A DNA stretch of 64,000 nucleotides, taken from Thiobacillus sp. 65-1402 (GTDB lineage Bacteria > Pseudomonadota > Gammaproteobacteria > Burkholderiales > Thiobacillaceae). The DNA lies in the NCBI RefSeq assembly GCF_001897685.1, contig NZ_MKUG01000001.1, positions 46,506 through 110,505 of the forward strand. Direction: 5' to 3'. The position numbers and the translations under genes are program-made. Below the pieces are notes generated by a model. It was not told the origin of the DNA, ran no database searches, and saw only the letters and a program-made list of their open reading frames with translations. Below are positions 39,496-54,437 of this stretch, piece after piece. Each line of letters starts with the position of its first letter. Position 1 is the stretch's first letter.

Positions 39496-40785
39496 ATGGA
39501 GGGTTCCCCCGTGCGTCAACTCGTAGTTTCTCTTGCCCTGCTGCTGGCCGCGCCGGTGCTGGCCGACACCCTTAAACTGCAGGACAACGCGCCGGACAAA
39601 TATGTCGTGGTCAAGGGCGACACGCTGTGGGACATTTCCGCGCGCTTTCTCAAGGATCCGTGGCACTGGCCGCAGATCTGGAAGCTGAACCGCGAGGAGG
39701 TCAAGAATCCACACTGGATTTATCCCGGCGACCTGATCGTGCTCGACCGCAGCGGCAAGGAACCGCGCCTGGCGCTGGTCAAGGGCGGCAAGAACGGCAT
39801 GCCGACGATCAAGCTGTCGCCTGGCGTGCGCGCGGCCGAGATCGGCGGCAATGCCATTCCGGCGATTCCCATCACGGCGATCCATGCCTTTCTGAAACAG
39901 CCCTTGCTGGTCAGCGAAGACCAGCTGAATAGCGCTCCGCAGATCCTCGGCACCAATGAGGAACGCGTCATCATGACGGCGGGCGACACGGCCTACGCAA
40001 CCAGCGACGGCTCGGCAAACCGCAATTGGCAGATTTACCGCCAGGGACAAGCCCTGACCAACCCCGACAACGGGGCGCTGCTGGGCTACGAGGCGGTGTT
40101 TTTGGGCGATGCCGAGACGCTGGTCGCCGGCAACCCGCAAAAACTGCAGATCAAACGGGTGACGCAAGAGGTGCTCGCCAAGGACAAGCTCTTGCCGGCG
40201 CAGGAAACCACCGTGTTCGAATTCGTGCCCCATTCGCCGGAAAAACCGATTTCCGGCAAGGTGATTTCCGCCTACGGCGCCGAAGGAATCTCCAACTCCG
40301 GGCGCTATCAGACGGTGGTGATCAACCGCGGCGCGCAGGACGGCCTCGAGCCCGGTCATGTGCTGGCGGTGTATCGCACAGGAAAGCTGGTCAAAATGGA
40401 CCCGAAAGAGGGCGGCCGCCAGCGCTGGGTTTTCCTCGACTCCGGCTGCATCAAACCAGGCGAAAAGATCAGCTTCGACCAGCCTTATGAGCCCGGCAAG
40501 GTCATGCAGGACTGTCCCGGTACGGAAGTCCAGGCCGGGCCTTGGGCCTATATGGATGTGGGCTGCCTGAAACCCGGCAAGAAAGTGAGCTTCGACCAGT
40601 TCTTCGACCCCAAGGACGTGTACGACCGCAGCTGCGTCGACAAGACCCAGGCCGACGCCGTCCAGCTCCCGGACTCCCGCACCGGCCTCGTCATGGTGTA
40701 CCGCGTGTTCGATCGCGTGTCCTACGCACTGATCATGCAATCCGAACGCCCGGTATACCTGCTCGACACGGTGAAAAACCCCTGA
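39496..40785 (+). CDS. LysM-domain protein with two Cys-containing internal repeats
   Basis: KYVVVKGDTLWDISARFLKDPWHWPQIWKLN LysM; tandem segments DSGCIKPGEKISFDQPYEP and DVGCLKPGKKVSFDQFFDP. Confidence 0.88.
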   Translation: MEGSPVRQLVVSLALLLAAPVLADTLKLQDNAPDKYVVVKGDTLWDISARFLKDPWHWPQIWKLNREEVKNPHWIYPGDLIVLDRSGKEPRLALVKGGKNGMPTIKLSPGVRAAEIGGNAIPAIPITAIHAFLKQPLLVSEDQLNSAPQILGTNEERVIMTAGDTAYATSDGSANRNWQIYRQGQALTNPDNGALLGYEAVFLGDAETLVAGNPQKLQIKRVTQEVLAKDKLLPAQETTVFEFVPHSPEKPISGKVISAYGAEGISNSGRYQTVVINRGAQDGLEPGHVLAVYRTGKLVKMDPKEGGRQRWVFLDSGCIKPGEKISFDQPYEPGKVMQDCPGTEVQAGPWAYMDVGCLKPGKKVSFDQFFDPKDVYDRSCVDKTQADAVQLPDSRTGLVMVYRVFDRVSYALIMQSERPVYLLDTVKNP

Positions 40786-40815
40786 ACGCGCACGTTCTCG
40801 CCGGGGGCATCGGGC

Positions 40816-41883
40816 GTGGCTGACGCTTGGCTGCGCCTCGCTCTCGCCCCCGGGGTCGGCAACGCCAGCCTGCTCCGCCTGTTGACGGCCTTCGGTTCTC
40901 CGGAGGCCGTTTTGGCTTCCGGCCGCACGGCGCTGACGGCGCATCTTTCCTCCGCTCAATGCGATGCGCTGTTGGCCGAACCCGACGCCGCGCAGCTTGA
41001 CGCTGCCCATGCCTGGCTCGGCCAGCTGGGCAACAGCCTGATGACGCTGGCCGACGAGGACTACCCGAAGAGCCTGCTGGAAATCGCCGATCCGCCCGCG
41101 CTGCTGTTTTGCAAGGGACGGCGCGCCCTGTTGAGCCAGCCCGGCCTCGGCATCGTCGGCAGCCGCAACGCCACGCCGCAGGGGGTGCGCGACGCCGAAG
41201 CCTTCGCCCATGCGCTGTCCGACGCCGGGCTCACCATCGTCAGCGGGCTGGCGCTCGGCATCGACGCGGCGGCGCATCGCGGCGGGCTGGCGGGCGCCGG
41301 ATCGAGCGTCGCCGTCATCGGCACCGGGCTCGACCGCATTTACCCGGCGCGCAACAAGGCGCTGGCGCACCAGCTGGCCGAAAACGGCCTGATCGTGTCG
41401 GAGTTCCCGCTCGGCACACCGCCGCTGCCCGGCCATTTCCCGCGCCGCAACCGGCTCATCAGCGGCCTCTCCCGCGGCGTGCTGGTGGTGGAGGCGGCGC
41501 CCGACAGCGGCTCGCTGATCACCGCGCGGGTCGCCGCCGAACAGGGACGCGAAGTGTTTGCCATTCCCGGCTCCATCCATTCGCCGCTGGCGCGCGGCTG
41601 CCATGCGCTGATCAAGCAGGGCGCCAAGCTGGTCGAGTCGGCCGCCGATATTCTCGACGAGCTGGCCTGGCAGCAGCGGCTGGCGCCGCCCCGCTTGCAG
41701 GTGCCGCCGGAAACCCTGTCCGACCCGGTACTGCAGGCGCTCGACAGCGCACCGGCCGCGCTCGATGTCCTCGTACAAAGAACCGGGTTGACGCTGGATG
41801 CGCTTTCAGCGAAGCTGTTGACGCTTGAACTGGATGGGCGAATTGCATCCCTGCCCGGCGGGCGCTACCAAAAAATCCACTGA
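40816..41883 (+). CDS. dprA: DNA-processing protein DprA
   Basis: GIVGSRNATPQGVRDAEAFA, SGLALGIDAAAHRG, EFPLGTPPLPGHFPRRNRLISGLS. Confidence 0.96.
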   Translation: MADAWLRLALAPGVGNASLLRLLTAFGSPEAVLASGRTALTAHLSSAQCDALLAEPDAAQLDAAHAWLGQLGNSLMTLADEDYPKSLLEIADPPALLFCKGRRALLSQPGLGIVGSRNATPQGVRDAEAFAHALSDAGLTIVSGLALGIDAAAHRGGLAGAGSSVAVIGTGLDRIYPARNKALAHQLAENGLIVSEFPLGTPPLPGHFPRRNRLISGLSRGVLVVEAAPDSGSLITARVAAEQGREVFAIPGSIHSPLARGCHALIKQGAKLVESAADILDELAWQQRLAPPRLQVPPETLSDPVLQALDSAPAALDVLVQRTGLTLDALSAKLLTLELDGRIASLPGGRYQKIH

Positions 41884-41887
41884 CACT

Positions 41888-42334
41888 ATGCTCGACATCC
41901 TGGTTTACCTGTACGAAAGCTTCCGCATGGCGGAGCTGGCGCCCGATCGCGATGCGCTGGAAAAACGCCTGTTTGCCGCCGGTTTCGAAGAAACCGACAT
42001 CAACGCCGCGCTCGACTGGTATGCCAACCTGACCGGCAGCGCCACCCACGAACGGCTGGCCCAGGCCTATGACCGCCATTACGCGCCGGAAGAACTGGAG
42101 CGCCTGAACGACGCCTGCCGCGCCGAGCTGGCCTATCTGGTCAGCGCCCAGGTGCTCGACCCCGAATCGCGCGAATGGGTGATTTCCGGGCTGATGGCGC
42201 TGGGCGGCGAGGACATCGAGCCGGACCATGTGCGCTGGATGACGCTGATCGTGCTGTGGAGCCGCGGGCTGATCGAGCATTTCACCCACCTGGAAGACAT
42301 GCTGCTTAACCACGAGCCAGGACGTTTGCACTGA
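41888..42334 (+). CDS. smg: Smg/DUF494 family protein
   Basis: MLDILVYLYESF start; between dprA and topA. Confidence 0.88.
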   Translation: MLDILVYLYESFRMAELAPDRDALEKRLFAAGFEETDINAALDWYANLTGSATHERLAQAYDRHYAPEELERLNDACRAELAYLVSAQVLDPESREWVISGLMALGGEDIEPDHVRWMTLIVLWSRGLIEHFTHLEDMLLNHEPGRLH

Positions 42335-42345
42335 ATCAAATAACC

Positions 42346-44888
<2,543 letters not shown>

Positions 44889-44892
<4 letters not shown>

Positions 44893-45287
44893 GCACGCCG
44901 CCCAGCCTGCTCATGGTCAACGCCTTCATCGGCACGGCTGGCTACAGAAAGCTGTATCAGGAACTGGGCTACGTGGTCGTCTCCGAATGGTCGGAACGCA
45001 AGGCCATCAGCCTGGTACGCAAAAAACCGCCCGCAGTCATCGTGGCGGATTTTTACCACCAGACGGATTTCCGCGACCGCCTGTCCAACCTCGAATCCCT
45101 GCTGGCCGCGGTGCAGAGCGCGCCCAACACCCGCATCATGGTTTTTTACGAAACGGCGCATCAGGCCGTGCTCGATAAAGTCAGCGCTCGCTTGCGCATC
45201 GATGCCGCATTCACGCTGCCGGTGCAGGAAGAGTTGTTGCGCGCCACTTTGCAGGCCTGGCGGGCCAATACTCCCGCATCGATCTGA
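44889..45287 (+). CDS. Hypothetical protein, receiver-like fold suspected
   Basis: ATGA overlap with topA; alternating beta/alpha pattern (VIVADFYHQTDFRDRL). Confidence 0.55.
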
Positions 45288-45349
45288 GTCGCAATTAAAC
45301 TTTCCATATGGCTGACCGTTAAACTCCACGTCATCCCGTGGAGACGACC

Positions 45350-46492
45350 ATGCGTTTAGCCATCCTGCCCCTGCTTCTGGTCTCGGCTGTCGTCCAGGCC
45401 GCACCGCTCACGCTCGGCGTGGTACTCGATCAAAACGAATCGATCACCGATTTCAATACCACCAAGCGCTACCGCGCCTTCACCAACGAGGTCGAACGGG
45501 CGCTCGGCCAGCCGGTCCGGCTGCAGTATTACACGCGCGGATTTTCCGCCATCAAGCACGCCAAGGACGGCACGCTGGACATGGTGTTCGGCCCCGCCCA
45601 AGTGATCGCCAACGTCAGCAAATTCAAGTTTGAGCCCATACTCAAATCCAACGCGACGATCGCCGCCGCTTTCGTTTCGGGGCCGGATTACAAAGGCACG
45701 CTGGGTGCCAAATCGCACGCCAGGCTAGGCGTTCCCGATTACGAATCGCTGATGGGCAGCATGGCGCGCAGCGAGATCAACAGTCGCGGACTGGCCAAGA
45801 GCGACTTTGCCGAAATCAAATTCCATCGCATGGCCGAGGCCCCGCTGTACGGGCTGAAGCTTGGCCGCTACGACCTGGCGGTCGCCTCCGCCGAGGAAGC
45901 CAAAACCTGGACTGCGGCCAACGGCGGGCGCATCGTTTTCACCGGCGCATCGGTGCCGCTGCGCGCGCTGACCGTACAGTCCGAAAGCGTATCTGCAGGC
46001 GCCCAGCAGAAGCTGGCCGCCACCCTGCAGAAAAGCAACAGCCTCAATCTCGCGCTCTCCACCGCCACCCGGGCCGATTTCAAAAGCGTCGCCTCGATGC
46101 TGAATACCACGCCCACCAGCCTGCCCGGTGCCAAGATCATCAGCGCTGCCGAGGCCCAGGCGCTGATTGCCAAAGGAACGCCGGTTTACGACGTGCGGGT
46201 GAAAGAAGAATATGAAACCGCCCATGTTCCCGGCGCCATTTCCGTTCCTTACAATGAAGGCAGCGCCAAGGAAGTCGGGTTTGACCCGGCGGACGACCAG
46301 TTCGCGCTGAACCGGCTGCCCAAGGATAAAAACGCCCCCTTCATGATGTATTGCGACGGCACCATCTGCTGGAAGAGCTACAAATCCGCCACCATGGCGA
46401 TCCAGGCCGGCTGGAAAAACGTCTACTGGTTCCGCGGCGGCTTCCCGGAATGGAAGGAAGCCGGGCTGACGGTCGAATCAAAGAAGAACTAG
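45350..46492 (+). CDS. PhnD-like periplasmic substrate-binding domain fused to C-terminal rhodanese domain
   Basis: Signal peptide MRLAILPLLLVSAVVQA; LTLGVVLDQNE...LDMVFGPAQVIAN; rhodanese VYDVRVKEEYETAHVPGAISVPYNE...MYCDGTICWKS...WFRGGFPEWKEAGL. Confidence 0.82.
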   Translation: MRLAILPLLLVSAVVQAAPLTLGVVLDQNESITDFNTTKRYRAFTNEVERALGQPVRLQYYTRGFSAIKHAKDGTLDMVFGPAQVIANVSKFKFEPILKSNATIAAAFVSGPDYKGTLGAKSHARLGVPDYESLMGSMARSEINSRGLAKSDFAEIKFHRMAEAPLYGLKLGRYDLAVASAEEAKTWTAANGGRIVFTGASVPLRALTVQSESVSAGAQQKLAATLQKSNSLNLALSTATRADFKSVASMLNTTPTSLPGAKIISAAEAQALIAKGTPVYDVRVKEEYETAHVPGAISVPYNEGSAKEVGFDPADDQFALNRLPKDKNAPFMMYCDGTICWKSYKSATMAIQAGWKNVYWFRGGFPEWKEAGLTVESKKN

Positions 46493-46501
46493 CTTCCCTT
46501 G

Positions 46502-46540
46502 AACGTGAAAAAGCCCGGCTGATCCGGGCTTTTTCACGTT
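46502..46540. terminator. Bidirectional-type intrinsic terminator
   Basis: Perfect 17-bp inverted repeat AACGTGAAAAAGCCCGG-CTGAT-CCGGGCTTTTTCACGTT. Confidence 0.88.
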
Positions 46541-46911
46541 GATCAGGGATCTGGACGCTGTAGGTTCTCAGAATTCGCGAGAAATTGCCTTCAAAGAAAT
46601 CAAAGGCTTTCTCATCCAATCTGAGAAAGCTGGGCCATGACACTCTCAAATTACCCGAGAAATTCCTACGACCTTCCCGACAATCTGGAATCACCCATTA
46701 GCTAATGGCCCGCGCAGGGCAGAATGCGGTCACCGTTTGCGGAATGACATTGCATTGAGGATATTGCATTGCCGATTCGACTTGGCTATAAGGACAATAA
46801 CCGAGCAAAAACATCAACTATTAAAAAACAAAAGGGGACGTATGTTGTGTCAACTGGGCCGCTTGTGTCGTTGTTAATGGCGAGATTCACCGCGTATGAG
46901 ACAAGCGTGCA

Positions 46912-49827
46912 ATGACGCTGCGCACACGTCTCATGCTGCTTGTGCTGATCACGATGCTGCCCGCGCTGGCAGTAGTCGTGGACACCGCCGTTGGACAGCA
47001 TCGCCATCTGAAAGCGGACATCGAGCATTCGGTGCTCAGGTTCGCGCGTTTCACCGTAGACCACCATGCAGCGCGGGTCGCCGAAACAGAGCAGCTGTTT
47101 AACCTTATAACGGATCTGCCGCAGGTGCGCACACTGGATACGCCCAATTGTGATGCGCTGCTGCAAAGCCTGCTGTATGGCAACCTCAACTATACGAATT
47201 TTGGCGTGATCCGTCCGGACGGATATGTAGCCTGCAGCGGCGTGAGCACAAGCGCACCTGTCTATCTCGGCGACCGCGCCTATTTCAAGACGGCCGCCGC
47301 GACCAAACGACTTAGCATTGGCGACTACCAGATAGGCCGACTCACTAACAAGCCCGTCCAGGTCATTGCGAAATCCGTTCTCGACGCCACGGGACAGGTC
47401 CAGAGCGTCGTGTACGCTGCGTTAAATCTTGAGTGGCTTATGCGGTTCATGCCCTTGGCCGAGCTGCCTCCCGAATCGGCCATAATGGTCGTTGATCGAC
47501 AAGGCGTCATTCTGACACGCGCGCCGGACCCGGAAGGCAAGTGGACCGGCATCAACCTGACAAGCGATGTGCCGATCGCTAAGGCGTTCCTTGATAGCGG
47601 GCAATCGGAGGCGATCAGCGAAGGACGCGGCGTCGACGGCATTCAGCGGATTTACGCCCTGGCGCGCATTGGCTCAGGGGAGGAACGCAATGGCTACATC
47701 CTGGTCGGCATCCCGTCCCAGGAAATCCATGCTGCGCTCAACGCGGATTTGCTGCCGCGCGCAGCTTTTCTGGTGGCAACCTTCCTCGGCATCATGGTGC
47801 TCGCCTGGTTCGGCAGCGAGATATTGGTAATGCGACGCACGCGGTTATTGTCGACGGCGGCCCGGCAAATGGCCAACAGCGACTTCTCCACGCGCGCAGC
47901 AATCAAGGGACGCGACGAAATTGCCATGCTTGCAGGCGAGTTCAACCGAATGGGCGATGCGCTACAACGGAATCATCAACAGATCCATCGACTCAACCGG
48001 ATACATGAGGTGCTCAGCGGTATTAATGGCGCCATTCTCCGAATCCGCGTACAGGACGAATTACTCAAGGAGGCCTGTCGTATAGCTGTCGAACGGGGCA
48101 GGCTGCGATTTGCGTGGATTGGCATAGTAGAACCTGATACGGGACGGGTCATGAAGATGGCCAGTCATGGAGAGGGAAACGATTTCGTCGATCGCCACTG
48201 CCTGACTCCGCACGTACGGGCAGATGAAGATCTGTGCCCCTGTGCGGCGGCCATGCCCCAAGCTCATCCAGTCATCTGCAACGACCTCAGGATAGTCAAT
48301 CAGCGCGACAAGTCCTGGCAATCGTTGGCACGGTCGCACGGCTTTGAGGCACTGGCGGGCTTTCCGCTGAAACGGGATGGAGAAGTCATAGGCGTACTTG
48401 GGCTCTACGCCGCCGAGGCTCATTTCTTCGAGGCACCGGAGGTGGATCTCTTTCAGGAGCTAGCTGCAGATATTTCACTTGGTCTCGAGTATATCGACAA
48501 GGACCAGCGCATCGATCATTTGCTGTACCACGACGCACTGACCGGCTTGCCGAACAGAAAGCTTTGTGAAGACCGCCTGCAGCAGGAGATTCTGCGGGCA
48601 CGCCACCATGATCGCCACGTAAGCGTGGTCGTGCTCAACATCACGGACTTTCATCGACTGGTCGGCGTGCATGGCCATCACGTCGCCGACGACGTCCTGA
48701 ACATGCTCGCTACATACTTGTCGGCCCACGTCCGGGAAGGCGACACGGTTTCGCGACTGGGCGGCGACGAGTTCGCAATCGCCTACGTCGATATTGCGTC
48801 GACACAGGATGCCATCCATCTCGTCCAATCTCTCGTGGCGGGGCTGCCTACCGTTTTTCGGAACACCACGCGCGAAATCCACCTGAGCATACGGGGCGGC
48901 ACCGCAATCTATCCTGACGATGGCGAGGATGCAGCGAGCCTGCTCGTGAATGCAACGCTTGCCTGCAGTGGCCAGACTGGCCGCAGCCACGCTGTGAACT
49001 TTTATTCTTCCACGATACAACGCGCCGCCAGTGAACGGGAGAAACTCGAACAGGCGTTCCGGCACGCCATCAAGGACGTTCTGGGGCTGGCCCTGTATTA
49101 CCAACCGGTGGTGGATATCCATACCCACCGCATCGTGAGCCTCGAAGCGCTCGCACGTTGGAACAGCACGGAATTCGGGCCCGTGTCGCCGGCACGGTTC
49201 ATCCCCGTCGCTGAGGAGACCGGCCTGATCGTCGAGTTGGGTGACTGGGTGTTGAACAGCGCATGCAGGCAAATCCAGGTCTGGCAGGATGCCGGATTGA
49301 TGGAAATCCGCGTGGCGATCAACATCTCGTTTCATCAATTGCGGCAGGAAGACTTCGTTGAGCGCCTTGCAATGGCAGCCAGCGCCATCAATCGCAACCG
49401 CTCTAACCTGCTCGCTATTGAATTGACAGAATCTGAACTGATGGACGATGTCGAAACGACCATACGGCAGATCGATCTGCTGAAAAGTCACAACTTCACG
49501 ATCTATATTGACGACTTCGGTACGGGCTACTCGTCATTAAGCTATCTGCAGCGTTTACCCGTGGATATACTCAAAATCGACCAGAGCTTCGTCAGTACGC
49601 TTGGACAATCTGAAAGCAGCGACGCCATCGTACGTACCATCATTGCACTAGCGCACGGCCTTAAGCTGAAGACCATTGCTGAAGGCGTGGAAACCGCCGA
49701 GCAACTCGCCCTTCTGAAAGAACTGGGCTGCGATTACGTCCAGGGATTTCTGTTCAGCAAGCCAAAGCCGGCCGAGGAGATCACCCGTTTGCTGAACAAT
49801 GGGGGCAGCATCAGCCCTATGGACTAG
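46912..49827 (+). CDS. Sensor protein with periplasmic Cache-like region, HAMP, GAF, GGDEF and EAL domains
   Basis: Two N-terminal-half TM segments, HAMP (AARQMANSDFSTRAAIKGRDEIAMLAGEFNRM), RLGGDEFAI, LEALARW, IELTESEL, DDFGTGYSSLSYL. Confidence 0.92.
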   Translation: MTLRTRLMLLVLITMLPALAVVVDTAVGQHRHLKADIEHSVLRFARFTVDHHAARVAETEQLFNLITDLPQVRTLDTPNCDALLQSLLYGNLNYTNFGVIRPDGYVACSGVSTSAPVYLGDRAYFKTAAATKRLSIGDYQIGRLTNKPVQVIAKSVLDATGQVQSVVYAALNLEWLMRFMPLAELPPESAIMVVDRQGVILTRAPDPEGKWTGINLTSDVPIAKAFLDSGQSEAISEGRGVDGIQRIYALARIGSGEERNGYILVGIPSQEIHAALNADLLPRAAFLVATFLGIMVLAWFGSEILVMRRTRLLSTAARQMANSDFSTRAAIKGRDEIAMLAGEFNRMGDALQRNHQQIHRLNRIHEVLSGINGAILRIRVQDELLKEACRIAVERGRLRFAWIGIVEPDTGRVMKMASHGEGNDFVDRHCLTPHVRADEDLCPCAAAMPQAHPVICNDLRIVNQRDKSWQSLARSHGFEALAGFPLKRDGEVIGVLGLYAAEAHFFEAPEVDLFQELAADISLGLEYIDKDQRIDHLLYHDALTGLPNRKLCEDRLQQEILRARHHDRHVSVVVLNITDFHRLVGVHGHHVADDVLNMLATYLSAHVREGDTVSRLGGDEFAIAYVDIASTQDAIHLVQSLVAGLPTVFRNTTREIHLSIRGGTAIYPDDGEDAASLLVNATLACSGQTGRSHAVNFYSSTIQRAASEREKLEQAFRHAIKDVLGLALYYQPVVDIHTHRIVSLEALARWNSTEFGPVSPARFIPVAEETGLIVELGDWVLNSACRQIQVWQDAGLMEIRVAINISFHQLRQEDFVERLAMAASAINRNRSNLLAIELTESELMDDVETTIRQIDLLKSHNFTIYIDDFGTGYSSLSYLQRLPVDILKIDQSFVSTLGQSESSDAIVRTIIALAHGLKLKTIAEGVETAEQLALLKELGCDYVQGFLFSKPKPAEEITRLLNNGGSISPMD

Positions 49828-49980
49828 AGGGTTAGGTGAGCAAAAATGCGATGGACTACTTCAGGCGGGTCGGCCAAAGGCGACGCTGGCATACTATGCC
49901 ACCACGGTCGGCTATGCATCGCACGCCGTCCATTAGACTCAGCAGGTTTACGATAGCCTCGGGAGGTATCCAACAACACG

Positions 49981-50469
49981 GTGCGCGACAACTTCGCCGC
50001 CGAATACAGCGTGCTGGACACGATCGATCTGGAAAGCGCTGTCGCCCGATGCCATGGTTGGCCCCTTTGAAAAGGATTACAAATGGTCGTCGCAGGTTTA
50101 CCAGTTGGTGCAGCCCTCCAGTGGCCACGGCAAGCTGATCTGGCATTCGCTCGGTCCAGGACGATTGAGCTTATTCATCAGAACATGCCTGTGGATGCAG
50201 TGCGCGATGATCTCGACGCCTTGGTGCTGAATGCTGACCTCCTGGAGGCCGTGTTATCCAACCCGTAGCCAAAGAGAGCCAAGACCCCCATCATGGTCGA
50301 GCGCGTCGTCAATGACATCGACGAAATCGTGCGCCTGGTGCGTTTTCCGGGCTGGCAGGGCACTTTGGCAGGCGAGCGAGAAGTGAAAAAGGCGCTGTTC
50401 AAATACAAGCTGCATACGGACGAGGAACTGTTCGAGAAGGCGTACAGCTATATCCGGCAGTACTACTAG
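49981..50469 (+). pseudogene. hsdR: Decayed C-terminal remnant of a type I restriction enzyme R subunit (HsdR)
   Basis: Discontinuous reading RDNFAAEYSVL / LWKALSPDAMVGPFEKDYKWSSQVYQLVQPSSGHGKLIWHSLG / RTIELIHQNMPVDAVRDDLDALVLNADLLEAVLSNP*PKRAKTP / MVERVVNDIDEIVRLVRFPGWQGTLAGEREVKKALFKYKLHTDEELFEKAYSYIRQYY*. Confidence 0.85.
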
Positions 50470-50514
50470 TTGAAGCTTTGACTTTTCTTGATCGAGGCTG
50501 CCAGAGCTTCTGGT

Positions 50515-50545
50515 AAGAAGGCCAACCTAGGAGGTTGGCCTTCTT
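50515..50545. terminator. Bidirectional-type intrinsic terminator between hsdR remnant and gyrB
   Basis: Perfect 14-bp inverted repeat AAGAAGGCCAACCT-AGG-AGGTTGGCCTTCTT. Confidence 0.82.
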
Positions 50546-50614
50546 CAAATCCTCATGAATTCTAAAGATTTGGGAAAAATCTAGATTTCAATGAGATCCT
50601 ACAGACGCCAGAAT

Positions 50615-54258
<3,644 letters not shown>

Positions 54259-54437
54259 TTATATATTCCTGAGAATCATAATAAAGGCGGCCTGAAACTG
54301 GGGATAAGGTTTTTTATTCAATTAAAACAATCTGTTGTTATGCTTTTATGGGTGTGGGTAAAGCCTTGGCAAGGTGGGAGGGATGGGGATGGATTTTCCG
54401 CTCGCGACGCTGAACCCGCTTTATCCACATTTCATCC
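54259..54437. other. Candidate replication origin segment (dnaA-dnaN intergenic)
   Basis: AT-rich tract TTTTTTATTCAATTAAAACAATCTGTTGTTATGCTTTTAT plus exact DnaA box TTATCCACA (54421-54429) and one-mismatch boxes TGGGGATAA (54299-54307) and TGTGGGTAA (54353-54361). Confidence 0.55.
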
